Below, in pieces: positions 24,262 through 33,300 of a stretch of 64,000 bases of DNA. The translations under genes and the position numbers were made by a program. How positions within the stretch are numbered: the first letter of the stretch is position 1; every line of letters starts with the position of its first letter. The stretch spans positions 434,001-498,000 of the forward strand of contig JBJLBO010000005.1 of assembly GCA_045568115.1 (NCBI GenBank), given 5' to 3'. The notes beneath the pieces were generated by a model that made no database searches, was not told the origin of the DNA, and saw only the letters and a program-made list of their open reading frames with translations. Source of the stretch: MGIIb-O1 sp002457595. GTDB lineage: Archaea > Thermoplasmatota > Poseidoniia > Poseidoniales > Thalassarchaeaceae.

Positions 24262-24633
24262 TTATTCAGCAGAAACGGCATGGGCCTGTAGCGATTCAAT
24301 ATCGCAGGCGACCAATGCCTCCTCGTGAGTTGCCTCGAGGACAACTGGACAGGAAACTCCAGCCTCGGCAGCATCCTGCCAAGTCTGTGCACAGACACAC
24401 CAACGATCTCCGGGTTTGAGTCCAGGAAAGCCATGTTCTGGAGCCGGTGTAATCAGGTCGTTTCCATGCGAGCGGGCGAATTCAAGGAACTCTTGTGTCA
24501 GAATACAACAGACGGTGTGTGAGCCTCGATCGCGGGCATCGGTATTGCAGCATCCATCACGGAACCAGCCGGTAAGCGGAGCTAGAGAGCACGACTCCAA
24601 TTCGCCGCCGAGTACATTGATAGAATCGTGCAT
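24262..24633 (-). CDS. DUF2237 family protein
   Basis: A 123-residue cysteine-rich protein. The conserved pattern NVLGGELESCS, FRDGCCNTDARDRGSHTVCC, then EHGFPGLKPGDRWCVCAQTW and VVLEATHEEAL matches DUF2237, a widespread family of unknown function in bacteria. The CC, CC and CxC clusters could bind metal or be redox active. It overlaps the upstream dihydrouridine synthase gene by three bases or fewer (ATGA), so translation is probably coupled. Confidence 0.88.
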   Translation of the reverse strand: MHDSINVLGGELESCSLAPLTGWFRDGCCNTDARDRGSHTVCCILTQEFLEFARSHGNDLITPAPEHGFPGLKPGDRWCVCAQTWQDAAEAGVSCPVVLEATHEEALVACDIESLQAHAVSAE

Positions 24634-25631
24634 CAGACCACCAGTGCAGTAGTATCGGCGAGCTCTCTAAGATATTCAGACACCCGTTCGCCGAGCATAT
24701 TTTGATCGTTAATTGAATGTAATTCGACGCGCATTTTTGAAGCACCAGGAAGACTCTTGGTGAAAGATACTGCATGTCGTTTGAGATTCTTGCACTCTCC
24801 TTCATCGTAAACTTCTCCACTCAATTCTAGATAACGCTCCCAAGACCATGAGCGAGCAATTGTTTGGTTTTCCTCAGACCAAGGTGGTTCATTGGTTTGC
24901 CATCCTAAGTCTCTCTTAATTTCGTGAAATATGTTAGGTCTGCCTATTGCACCACGACCAATCATCAAACCTGCGGCACCTGTTGCTTCTAAGCAAGCGG
25001 AGGCAGAAGCAGCATCGACAACGTCTCCATTGGCAATCACTGGGATTTCAACAGCGTCGACAATTTCTCGAATTTGTGACCAATCTGCCTGACCTGCATA
25101 TCGCTGTCTAAGAGTTCGTCCATGAACACATATTCTCTCAACACCTTCTGCTTCTAGTCGCTGGCATATTTCCAATGCTGTGTTTGGTCCACTACCTGTT
25201 CCCAGTCTCATTTTGACGGTGATCGGAATGTCGGCAGCATCGATGCAGGATTTTACCATCTTGACAACTTTGTCGGGATTCTTCAAGAGGGCTGCCCCTG
25301 CATCGTTACGACACACCTTAGGAGCAGGACAACCGAAGTTGATGTCTATGGTATCGGCACGATCCTGTAACAATTCGACTGTCGCCACCATCTCATCTAT
25401 GTCACCCCCAAATATCTGAGGAATGAAAGGAGACTCTCGAGGGTCAGACTCAACTTTCAACCAAGAGTGCTTAGCATGTCTTGACAACCCTGAGGCTGCG
25501 GTAAATTCAGTAATCGTGTAATCAGCACCACACTCTCTAGCAAGGAGGCGATAGGCGAGATCTGTCACTCCCGCCATCGGCGCTAGGAACAGTGGTACTG
25601 CCTCTACCATAGTAAAACCCGAGCGACTCAT
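24633..25631 (-). CDS. dus: tRNA-dihydrouridine synthase
   Basis: A 332-residue flavoenzyme that reduces uridines in tRNA D loops. The N-terminus has FLAPMAGVTDLAYRLLAREC. The active-site segment NFGCPAPKVCRNDAGAALL (near residue 100) carries the catalytic cysteine. Then come KMRLGTGSG, VHGRTLRQRYAGQADW and the FMN-phosphate motif PVIANGDV and MIGRGAIGRPNIF. The overall shape is DusB-like. It forms an overlapping pair with the DUF2237 gene and is divergent from a DEAD-box helicase. Confidence 0.93.
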   Translation of the reverse strand: MSRSGFTMVEAVPLFLAPMAGVTDLAYRLLARECGADYTITEFTAASGLSRHAKHSWLKVESDPRESPFIPQIFGGDIDEMVATVELLQDRADTIDINFGCPAPKVCRNDAGAALLKNPDKVVKMVKSCIDAADIPITVKMRLGTGSGPNTALEICQRLEAEGVERICVHGRTLRQRYAGQADWSQIREIVDAVEIPVIANGDVVDAASASACLEATGAAGLMIGRGAIGRPNIFHEIKRDLGWQTNEPPWSEENQTIARSWSWERYLELSGEVYDEGECKNLKRHAVSFTKSLPGASKMRVELHSINDQNMLGERVSEYLRELADTTALVV

Positions 25632-25692
25632 CGTTATGATTGCAACGATGTGTTTTCAACAAAAAAACGATATTATTGTGAAAATAAACGAT
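25630..25692. promoter_or_regulatory. Divergent promoter with repeated AACGAT sites
   Basis: AACGAT occurs at 25644, 25666 and 25687 and in inverted form at 25630. The three direct copies are spaced 22 and 21 bp apart, two helical turns. They lie in the AT-rich gap between dus and the DEAD-box helicase. Confidence 0.35.
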
Positions 25693-25729
25693 TTGGGTCA
25701 TTTTCAACCAACAGGTCCGTCCAAATAGC

Positions 25730-27319
25730 ATGAGCATAGCGGGCAGCATGTCCGGGTTAGCCGGAGGGGCTGCCAGGATGGTTGAAAACAACAGATTCGA
25801 CACACTAGATTTGAGACCTAGAATCGCTCAATCCATTGAAGAAATGGGCTTTGAGATTATGACTCCTGTTCAGCAGAAAGTAATCCCACCCGCGCTTGAG
25901 GGACGAGATATTCTAGCAACTGCACAAACAGGAACTGGAAAGACCGCAGCATATGGAATTCCAATCCTACAATCAGGAATGCGCTCGCTAGTTCTCGCAC
26001 CAACTCGAGAGTTAGCATTACAGGTACAATCTGATTTAGATCGGATGTGTGGCGGAACCACACCTACTGTTTGTTTGATTGGAGGCGCTCCCTTCCGAGA
26101 TCAGAAGAGAGCCTTGAAGAGGCGCCCTGAATCGAATGTTGTTGCAACACCGGGTAGATTGTGTGACCACATCGACCAAGGTACAGTACACCTGGACGAT
26201 ATCGAATTATTCGTTCTTGATGAAGCCGATGAAATGCTTAGTATGGGATTCTCAGAGGACTTGAACCGAATTACCAAAGTTATGCCTAGAGACCGTCAAA
26301 CTTTGCTTCTAGCTGCTACAATGCCTAAAGGGGTTGAAAGATTGGCTAAAGCCGCCCTCCAAGATCCAGTACAAGTTAGTGTAGATGGAAAACGTTCAAG
26401 GGTAGCAGATACCGTCGAACAATCAGTATTAATTATACCAAAAAGAAGTCGTGCTCAAGCCATTGAGAGGCTATTGATTAGGTATGACCCAGAAGCCTGT
26501 ATTGTGTTCTGTAAAACTCGAACCCGAACCGAAGAGTTAGCCAAAGAATTGTCTCATATGGGCGCAGAACCACTGCATGGAGGGTTCCAACAAAAGCATC
26601 GTGACAATGTAATGGGAAGATTCCGGCAAGGAAGGAACAATCTACTGGTTGCAACAGATGTTGCCGCAAGAGGACTTGACGTCGAGGCTGTTGAATTGAT
26701 AATTCAAGATGACATGCCTCAGAATTCTGAAGTCTATGTGCATAGAGTTGGACGTACTGGAAGAGCCGGCCGTCAGGGTAAGAGCATCCTATTGGTCTCA
26801 AAGGGTGTAAGCCGCCGAATTGGAATGCTAAAGAAAGTTGCAGGTCAATTAGACAAGGAGCCGCTCCCTACTGCTGCTGAGGCAGAAGAATTGCAAACTC
26901 TTCGTTTAGTGGAAGATATGCTTGAGAATGAGCCAAGCAAATTGGCAAAAACAGCATATCAAGCCGCATTAGGAACAAATCTAACTGCAGAAGAAATCGC
27001 TTTAGCAGCTATTGAAATGTTGGTTCATGATACTGATGAAAATAATAATAATTCAAACAAGAATGGTTCAACTGCTCTCGCTCTTGCTGTTGGGAAGATG
27101 GATCGTGTTCGCCCGAAGGATTTGGTTGCCGCGATTTGTAATGATGGCGGATTAAATGGAAATAAGATTGGTAGAATCGACCTTCTCGATAAAATTAGTG
27201 TTATCGAAGTTCCTTCATCAGAAATTAATGGATTGGTATCTGCACTATCCAATAGCAAATTCCGAGGAAGAAAGTTGAAACCTAGGCATGCTGATGATTG
27301 GGAATTTGCCTACAGATGA
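25730..27319 (+). CDS. DEAD-box RNA helicase
   Basis: A 529-residue ATP-dependent RNA helicase. Motifs in order are TPVQQ (Q motif), AQTGTGKT at residues 65-72, PTRELALQ, TPGR, VLDEADEM near 161, AAT in place of SAT in motif III, and HRVGRTGRAGR near 337. The C-terminal domain, from about 390 to the end, contains a helical region and a DbpA-like RNA-binding fold (GGLNGNKIGRIDLLDKIS and the following strands). It probably unwinds structured RNA during ribosome assembly or at low temperature. Starts at 25730, 25748 and 25778 are all in frame. Confidence 0.92.
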   Translation: MSIAGSMSGLAGGAARMVENNRFDTLDLRPRIAQSIEEMGFEIMTPVQQKVIPPALEGRDILATAQTGTGKTAAYGIPILQSGMRSLVLAPTRELALQVQSDLDRMCGGTTPTVCLIGGAPFRDQKRALKRRPESNVVATPGRLCDHIDQGTVHLDDIELFVLDEADEMLSMGFSEDLNRITKVMPRDRQTLLLAATMPKGVERLAKAALQDPVQVSVDGKRSRVADTVEQSVLIIPKRSRAQAIERLLIRYDPEACIVFCKTRTRTEELAKELSHMGAEPLHGGFQQKHRDNVMGRFRQGRNNLLVATDVAARGLDVEAVELIIQDDMPQNSEVYVHRVGRTGRAGRQGKSILLVSKGVSRRIGMLKKVAGQLDKEPLPTAAEAEELQTLRLVEDMLENEPSKLAKTAYQAALGTNLTAEEIALAAIEMLVHDTDENNNNSNKNGSTALALAVGKMDRVRPKDLVAAICNDGGLNGNKIGRIDLLDKISVIEVPSSEINGLVSALSNSKFRGRKLKPRHADDWEFAYR

Positions 27320-27372
27320 TTTCTGAATCAGAGGCTACCCTTTGAATAACGCCAGAAAACCTCCCACAATTG

Positions 27373-27380
27373 TAATATAT
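27373..27380 (+). promoter_or_regulatory. TATA box of the GYD gene
   Basis: TAATATAT lies 21-28 bases upstream of the ATG at 27401. Its spacing predicts a leaderless or nearly leaderless transcript. Confidence 0.5.
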
Positions 27381-27400
27381 CAATTATCAATGCGAAATTT

Positions 27401-27724
27401 ATGCCCAAATTTATGTACTCGGGAAGTTATACGACTAAAGGCGTTGCTGGACTCCTAAAAGATGGTGGAACAGCACGTAGAGATGAGGCCGCTAAGATTG
27501 CAAAATCATTGGGTGGAACTCTTGAAGCATATTACTGGTGTTACGGGGAAAAAGACTTCATGTGTATCATGGATGTTCCTGACAATATCAAGATTTCAGC
27601 TCTTTCACTTACCATCGGAGCCTCAGGAACTTTCAATGGAAAATTAACTCCCCTCATTAGCGTGGAAGAGATGGACCAAATTACTAGCGCCGATTTAGGT
27701 GATTTCAACCTTCCAGGCCAGTAA
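27401..27724 (+). CDS. GYD domain protein
   Basis: A 107-residue protein. The pattern SYTTKGVAGLLKDGGTARRD, then LGGTLEAYYWCYGEKDFMCI and the ending matches the GYD domain (named for a Gly-Tyr-Asp motif, here GEKD), a small ferredoxin-like alpha/beta fold. The family's function is not known. It has its own promoter and is convergent with the CocE-type hydrolase. Confidence 0.85.
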   Translation: MPKFMYSGSYTTKGVAGLLKDGGTARRDEAAKIAKSLGGTLEAYYWCYGEKDFMCIMDVPDNIKISALSLTIGASGTFNGKLTPLISVEEMDQITSADLGDFNLPGQ

Positions 27725-27737
27725 AAAATCAGAATAA

Positions 27738-29750
27738 TTAGACTGTCTGATTAAGCCAATCTGTACAGGCTGAGTGCGTACACATAGGTGGGTCGAAAAG
27801 TATCTTTTCCGATGGGTCGATAATATCTAGAAGCAAGTTTGAACCGGTGCCTTCCTCCACAGTAACAACTGAACTAGTACTTGCAGGTAGGTAATCCTCA
27901 CCAGTACTGGCTAGACTTAGTTTCAGAGTGTGGCCGGCTGAAATTTGAGCATCGATTGTGAAGAACTCCATCTTGGCATTAATTGTCTCAAATATAGGAA
28001 GCCATGTTTGTTCATCAGTTCCACCTTCATGATAGCGTAAATCCATGATTGCATGCCCGATATGTATGCACGAACCATTCTCATTACAATCTTCGAGAAG
28101 GGCGTAGACTTGCCCCCCTACTGTTGCTGTAGATACATCGATGTGTAGACGAGGTAAACCTGCTATCCAGATGTCTTCAGTTAATGGAGCAGTTTCGTAA
28201 ATTGGACCAAAGTTTCCATTTGGTATAATCGTAGTAGTTCCTGCGACATTAGTGAGAGCTCCTCCAAGATCGAAAGCTAGAGTTGTCATATCTGCAGGAG
28301 GATAACGATCCTCAAGTCTCCACTGACCCTGATTGGTCTGAATCTCAATCCATTGTCCTGGTTGCTCACCAATGTCTCTGAGATAGTAATCAAACCACTC
28401 AAGTAAATCTTGCATCCAATCAAAGCGAGTCATCTGAGGATAAGCCTCGCGACCACGCCCCTCTCCTGAGCGGTCGAAATGGTAGTCGGGGCGGTCTGGA
28501 TAGTCGTGATCCCATTGGCCGAACAGGCCTTTTGCATCAATTCCAGCATCCTTCAATTGGTTGATGACTGGAACTGCCATGTGTGGGTCTACGTTCCAGT
28601 CATGCATTCCTTGAATTAAGTATACTGAGCCTTGGTAGTTTTGTAAAACTCGGTCGAGGAAGTATCGTTCCTTCCAGTAGGTTCCAGCAGCCTCTCCGCC
28701 CCACATGTAGGCAGCCACACCAGTACCTGGGCCGATGATGTAGTCAGGGCACATATTGCCGATGTCTTCTGAATCTCCATCGATTCCGTAACTTCCGTAA
28801 ACTCCGTTGTGCATTATTGGGGCTCGGGCTTCTGAGGAACCATTCTTCCACATCAATTCCATAACTCCAATTAGTCCTGAGATTGGAACGATTGTTGCAA
28901 GGTGTTCATTACCAAATGTTGCAGCTTCCCAAGGTGTTGAACCGTCGTATGATTTACCCATCATGGCGACACGCCCATTGGACCAATTCTGTGTACCCAT
29001 CCAAGTTACTGCAGCATCAATTCCTAATTGCTCTGCATTACCCATCAAATCCATACAGTGATTTGAACGACCTGTACCCATTACTGAGACTTGAGCGAAG
29101 GCGAATCCATGCGGTAGGATTTGGTCGATAACCATCTGGCCGAGCCAAGTACCTGGAACTTCTATTGAGGGAGTTTCGACGCTTACTTCATCGAAATATG
29201 GGCCAAACTCGGCAATTACTGGAACTGTAACTCCTTCTGGTACATTTGGTCTCCAAATTGCTAAACTTACCTTTCCATTTGGAGCTGCACCACCCTCTGA
29301 CATTGGAAGAGTGAAATCAACAAAATGATGTGTTGAGTTCCAATCGTTTTCAGTCTGAAGGATTTCATATGGCCCTATTTCCATCACAAAAGCATGCGGT
29401 TGATCTGTGATGTATGGCCATTCTGAACGCTCCCAAACAGGGACTCTCTCGTACATTCCCAAATCTTTCTTGATGTCATCAACAACGTCTCCGAAGATTA
29501 TTCCCTGTAAAGTCAACACCAGAAGAAGTGCAACTACTCCGAAGGCTCCGGCTGCAACTGCTGTACGAGTAGGATTGAATGGAAGATTTTGGAGAAATTC
29601 TCGAATGTTTTCTACAAGAGAAGATTCTTCGGTTGAAGGAGGAGTTTCGATTCCATCATCGAGAATTAATTCAGCCTCAAGAACAGAGGATGAGGCCTCG
29701 TGCGCATGGTCCTCTGGACCATGATCGTGGTCGCAGCACTCCTCTCCCAT
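27738..29750 (-). CDS. Membrane-anchored CocE/NonD family hydrolase
   Basis: A 670-residue serine hydrolase of the X-Pro dipeptidyl-peptidase/CocE group. It has one transmembrane helix at about residues 63-86 that would place the catalytic domain outside the cell. The nucleophile is in GKSYDGS (about 266), the acid in GMHDWNVDP (about 383) and the histidine in the HDYPDRPDYHF segment. The C-terminal jelly-roll domain is typical. The N-terminal cytoplasmic tail starts with a metal-binding-looking cluster, CCDHDHGPEDHAH (residues 5-17). Predicted role: extracellular peptide or ester breakdown. The substrate is unknown. Confidence 0.85.
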   Translation of the reverse strand: MGEECCDHDHGPEDHAHEASSSVLEAELILDDGIETPPSTEESSLVENIREFLQNLPFNPTRTAVAAGAFGVVALLLVLTLQGIIFGDVVDDIKKDLGMYERVPVWERSEWPYITDQPHAFVMEIGPYEILQTENDWNSTHHFVDFTLPMSEGGAAPNGKVSLAIWRPNVPEGVTVPVIAEFGPYFDEVSVETPSIEVPGTWLGQMVIDQILPHGFAFAQVSVMGTGRSNHCMDLMGNAEQLGIDAAVTWMGTQNWSNGRVAMMGKSYDGSTPWEAATFGNEHLATIVPISGLIGVMELMWKNGSSEARAPIMHNGVYGSYGIDGDSEDIGNMCPDYIIGPGTGVAAYMWGGEAAGTYWKERYFLDRVLQNYQGSVYLIQGMHDWNVDPHMAVPVINQLKDAGIDAKGLFGQWDHDYPDRPDYHFDRSGEGRGREAYPQMTRFDWMQDLLEWFDYYLRDIGEQPGQWIEIQTNQGQWRLEDRYPPADMTTLAFDLGGALTNVAGTTTIIPNGNFGPIYETAPLTEDIWIAGLPRLHIDVSTATVGGQVYALLEDCNENGSCIHIGHAIMDLRYHEGGTDEQTWLPIFETINAKMEFFTIDAQISAGHTLKLSLASTGEDYLPASTSSVVTVEEGTGSNLLLDIIDPSEKILFDPPMCTHSACTDWLNQTV

Positions 29751-29781
29751 GATTTGACCGGGACATGTGTCCTTCTTGAGT

Positions 29782-30207
29782 TCATCTAGAATCGGTTAGC
29801 ATGCGATGGAAGTGATGAACGCCAGTTTCCATCGTTGGTGAATAACGGCCGCGGTCATAGGCTGAAGAAGAGACTCCGCGCATGCAACCCTCGACAATTT
29901 TCTGATCTTCCAATTCCACTTTGTCAAGGTCTCCGCCAGCTCCTTTTCCGAGCATTTCGGGGTCGGCAACATAGCCTCTGTAAATCACCCGAGTTTTTCC
30001 TACTTCTTCGGGTACCACGATATTGACTGAAAGCCCCCATGGGTAGATGTTGAGCATTAGTCCTGGGTAAAGCCACCAGTAATATGCAGCGATTTTACGA
30101 CCGAAGTCAGGAGAATCCTCCGGCAATTCAAAACAGGGCTCTCCCATCACTTGCTTCGCCAATTTGTAAAACACCGCCTTCAAACAACTCCGTGCTGTAT
30201 TCTTCAT
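29782..30207 (-). CDS. Rieske oxygenase alpha subunit, C-terminal part (frameshifted gene)
   Basis: This is the second part of the oxygenase, in the +1 frame relative to the N-terminal part. It reads GEPCFELPEDSPDFGRKIAA then YYWWLYPGLMLNIYPWG, the catalytic-domain core of ring-hydroxylating oxygenases. Removing one G (the CCC at 30143-30145 on the plus strand) joins the two parts and gives a normal 359-residue protein. The ATG at 30207 is not the natural start. Confidence 0.82.
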   Translation of the reverse strand: MKNTARSCLKAVFYKLAKQVMGEPCFELPEDSPDFGRKIAAYYWWLYPGLMLNIYPWGLSVNIVVPEEVGKTRVIYRGYVADPEMLGKGAGGDLDKVELEDQKIVEGCMRGVSSSAYDRGRYSPTMETGVHHFHRMLTDSR

Positions 30208-30862
30208 GCTCTAGAACTGTATGTAGGTCTGCGTGAACAAAGGGTATGTGGAATCCTTCGAGATAGTTCTCAACGTAAAGGGCCCAATTAGTCTCAATCA
30301 TCCAATCTCTATCTCGACTATTATCGCGTTGCAGTTGATTGATTCCAGGCCACCAATACATACGCTCAGTTACAGGTTTTAGCCAATTCTCAAAAGAGGT
30401 AGATGGAGAGATTCCAGTAAAGATTAGTCCATTCCAAACTCCAGTTGCAAATTCAGGTAAGTTATCTGAAGGACTAGGGAAGTTCTCGACTTCTTCGAAT
30501 GAAGGCATGTTACGCATACAGCCGTCGAGGCCGAATGTACGTGCATGGTAAGGGCATTGCAAGGTCTTGGTATTGCAGGGCTTATCGACTACAATCATAC
30601 CCCGATGTGTGCAGACATTTGACAAGCATCGAATCTCGCCTTCAGACTTGCTCAAAAGCATCGGCTCGCCAGTCTGAGATTCGACATGAGTAAGGGGCAG
30701 TACGTTGTTTTCAGCAAAGTCGCTTGTGTGGGCAGAGAAGTGCCAATGGGATGCGAAACCAGCACAAATTGAAGCGAAAGTCGCAGAGTCTGTGTAGTAT
30801 TTTGAAGGCATTGTGTGAGCCTTACGAATGTCCGCGTCGATGAGTGGCGACTCTTCGACCAT
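30128..30862 (-). CDS. Rieske oxygenase alpha subunit, N-terminal part (frameshifted gene)
   Basis: This part carries the Rieske domain with CTHRG (Cys-x-His) and CPYHA (Cys-x2-His), the ligands of the 2Fe-2S cluster. It also has NYLEGFHIPFVHADL, whose two histidines are part of the mononuclear iron site. The frame fails after GEASDG, at a G run, and the rest is at 30207..29782. Intact, the protein would be a 359-residue aromatic-ring or aliphatic hydroxylase, possibly acting on quaternary amines or aromatic acids. No reductase or ferredoxin partner is adjacent. The gene is divergent from the NDK gene. Confidence 0.85.
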   Translation of the reverse strand: MVEESPLIDADIRKAHTMPSKYYTDSATFASICAGFASHWHFSAHTSDFAENNVLPLTHVESQTGEPMLLSKSEGEIRCLSNVCTHRGMIVVDKPCNTKTLQCPYHARTFGLDGCMRNMPSFEEVENFPSPSDNLPEFATGVWNGLIFTGISPSTSFENWLKPVTERMYWWPGINQLQRDNSRDRDWMIETNWALYVENYLEGFHIPFVHADLHTVLEHEEYSTELFEGGVLQIGEASDGRALF

Positions 30863-30947
30863 GAATGTCGATGGAAGGATTGTATGAATAAATCATCTGT
30901 GTAATCAATCGGTTTGATTGAAAAAGGCCCGTAGGGTCGCGCGCAAT

Positions 30948-31400
30948 ATGGGAATGCAGACGACGTTCGTTATGGTGAAGCCTGATGGAGTACAACGAGG
31001 CTTGGTTGGCAACATCATCCAGCGATTCGAAACAAAGGGACTGCGCCTCGTTGGCCTACGCCAGTTGACACCTTCTTTGGAATTAGCAGAAGCTCACTAT
31101 GCTGTTCACTCAGAGCGCCCGTTTTACCCCGGTTTAATCGATTTCATCACTTCAGGTCCTGTAGTTGCTATGGCTTGGACTGGAGTTGACGCAATTTCGG
31201 TCGCTCGCAACCTCATCGGACCTACTAACGGGCGCGAAGCAGCTCCAGGAACTATTCGTGGAGATTTCGCAATGGATATCGGCCACAACATCATTCACGG
31301 CTCAGACGGTGAAGACACTGCAGAGTTCGAATTGGGTCTATGGTTCTCAGAAGGTACCGTCGAATGGACTCGAGACGCTGAGAGCCAAATTTACGAGTGA
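30948..31400 (+). CDS. ndk: Nucleoside diphosphate kinase
   Basis: A 150-residue enzyme that equalises nucleoside triphosphate pools through a phosphohistidine. FVMVKPDGVQRG is at residues 7-18 and the active-site histidine lies in HNIIHGSDG at about 117. The ATG at 30948 is chosen; an ATG at 30954 is equally plausible, and an upstream TTG adds a basic tail that homologues lack. It is followed by aIF5B after 41 bp, a common archaeal pairing. Confidence 0.95.
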   Translation: MGMQTTFVMVKPDGVQRGLVGNIIQRFETKGLRLVGLRQLTPSLELAEAHYAVHSERPFYPGLIDFITSGPVVAMAWTGVDAISVARNLIGPTNGREAAPGTIRGDFAMDIGHNIIHGSDGEDTAEFELGLWFSEGTVEWTRDAESQIYE

Positions 31401-31441
31401 ATCACAATCATAAACAGAGGACTACATATGAGGTGTCAAAA

Positions 31442-33220
31442 ATGTCAGGACGCCGTCAACCAATTGTTTCTGTTCTAGGTCATGTAGACCATGGTAAAAC
31501 ATCCCTGCTTGACCACATCCGTGCTTTGGGCTCAGATCGTCAATCATCAGTCATGGACCGTGAGGCTGGAGGCATTACTCAGCACATCGGTGCAACAGAA
31601 GTTCCTGCAGAATTACTGAATGAATTGTGCTCACCCTTGATGGGTGGTAAGAACTTCGATTCGCCTGGACTTCTGTTCATCGATACACCCGGCCACCACT
31701 CCTTCGCTTCACTGCGCTCACGTGGTGGCTCACTAGCAGATATCGCCATTCTGATTGTCGATATCATGGAAGGTGTTCGGCCACAAACCATCGAATCGAT
31801 TCGCATCCTCAAGCGAGCCAAGACTCCTTTCGTAATCGCTGCCAACAAGGTTGACCGGATTCACGGTTGGCAATCGGTCAACAATAGGTCGATGGCTGCG
31901 GCGATGAAAGATCAGACTCGAGAGGCAGCAGGTCTCTTCGAACAGCGTTACTGGGATCTTGTTGGTTCATTCGCTGAGCATGGATTCAATATCGAATTAT
32001 ACTCCAAAGTCAAAGATTTCACCAAGGACATTGCATTGGTTCCTATCTCTGCACGTGAGGGAGAGGGTATCCAAGACCTACTAACCGTCGTAATCGGTTT
32101 AGCAGAGCGCTATCTGGAAGAGAAACTGACTGATATTGAAGGAGCGGGTGAAGGTACCGTCCTTGAGATGAAGGAAGAGCGTGGACTTGGTAAGACATTG
32201 GATGTAATTCTCTATCGCGGTTCTGTAAAGAAAGGTGACGAGATAGTTCTGGTAACCGATGAGGGCGGTAAGGCAACCCGTATCCGTGGTATGTTCGCAC
32301 CGCGTGGAATGTCGGAAATGCGTGATGCCGGAAATCGCTGGGACGATACTGATTCGGCACATGCTGCCAGTGGTCTGAAAATTTCAGCTCCAGACGTAGA
32401 TGGCGTGCTTGCAGGAACTACAATGCGTGTTGTCAGCACGCCTGAAGAACTTGAGGAAGCCCTTGCTCTGGCGGATGCTGAAGCCAACCTTTCGATTGAA
32501 CTAGATGAAGAAGGTGTTACCATCAAGGCTGACACCGTTGGCGGCTTGGAAGCATTAGCCAAAGAGCTGGGTGAAATCGAAATCCCAATTCGTCATGCGT
32601 CAATTGGCAAGGTCAATCGACGCGATGTTCGCAGTGCTGAGAACTCAACAGATCCTCTTCATCGGATAATTATGGCATTTGCAACCGATATTCTTTCTGA
32701 TGCTGAAGAGGAAATTGAAAACTCAGAAAATGGTGTAAAATACATCGGCTCAGACATCATCTATCGAATTCTTGAGGAGAGAGAAGAATGGGTCGAAGAG
32801 CGAACCCGCGAACTGGAAGAAGCCTCTCGTGAACAGGTAGTATATCCTGGCCGAATCCTACTATTGCCAGATCACACATTCCGAGTCTCAAAACCTGCTG
32901 TTGTAGGTGTTCGAGTTCTTGCCGGACGCATTCATGTTGGCCAGAGATTACTCAAAGATGGCAATAGAATTGGCCAAATAAAATCGATTCGTTCTGGCCA
33001 AGATTCGATGAAAGAAGCAATACAAGGAGCGGAGGTTGCGGTTGCAATCGATGGAGTCACTGTTGGAAGGCAAATTGACGAAGATGATGTGTTACTTGTC
33101 GACATCCCCGAGTCCCATGCAAGGAAGTTGAGAAAGATGGACCTCTCGGCTGCTGAAATGGAAGTTCTAGAGGAGTTAACCGCCATTCATCGCAAGGATT
33201 CGCACTTCTGGGGACGTTGA
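31442..33220 (+). CDS. infB: Translation initiation factor aIF5B
   Basis: A 592-residue GTPase that promotes joining of ribosomal subunits. The G1 motif GHVDHGKT is at residues 13-20, DTPGHHSF and NKVD follow, and domain IV ends with the conserved helix AAEMEVLEELTAIHRKDSHFWGR-type tail. No intein is present in the P loop, a known insertion site in other archaea. The start at 31442 (MSGRRQPIVSVLG) is preceded by GAGGTG; an upstream ATG at 31397 would overlap ndk and is rejected. Confidence 0.96.
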   Translation: MSGRRQPIVSVLGHVDHGKTSLLDHIRALGSDRQSSVMDREAGGITQHIGATEVPAELLNELCSPLMGGKNFDSPGLLFIDTPGHHSFASLRSRGGSLADIAILIVDIMEGVRPQTIESIRILKRAKTPFVIAANKVDRIHGWQSVNNRSMAAAMKDQTREAAGLFEQRYWDLVGSFAEHGFNIELYSKVKDFTKDIALVPISAREGEGIQDLLTVVIGLAERYLEEKLTDIEGAGEGTVLEMKEERGLGKTLDVILYRGSVKKGDEIVLVTDEGGKATRIRGMFAPRGMSEMRDAGNRWDDTDSAHAASGLKISAPDVDGVLAGTTMRVVSTPEELEEALALADAEANLSIELDEEGVTIKADTVGGLEALAKELGEIEIPIRHASIGKVNRRDVRSAENSTDPLHRIIMAFATDILSDAEEEIENSENGVKYIGSDIIYRILEEREEWVEERTRELEEASREQVVYPGRILLLPDHTFRVSKPAVVGVRVLAGRIHVGQRLLKDGNRIGQIKSIRSGQDSMKEAIQGAEVAVAIDGVTVGRQIDEDDVLLVDIPESHARKLRKMDLSAAEMEVLEELTAIHRKDSHFWGR

Positions 33221-33235
33221 ACTATTGAGTCAACA

Positions 33236-33289
33236 AACGTTCAGCAGCACCGAACGCTTTAGTATGTAAAATCGGGCAGACTGAACGTT
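33236..33289. repeat. Inverted repeat flanking the moxR promoter region
   Basis: AACGTTCAG at 33236-33244 and CTGAACGTT at 33281-33289 form a perfect 9-bp inverted pair with 36 bases between. The spacer holds an AT-rich stretch, TTAGTATGTAAAAT, that could be the TATA box of the moxR gene. Confidence 0.4.
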
Positions 33290-33300
33290 AGGTGATTCTA

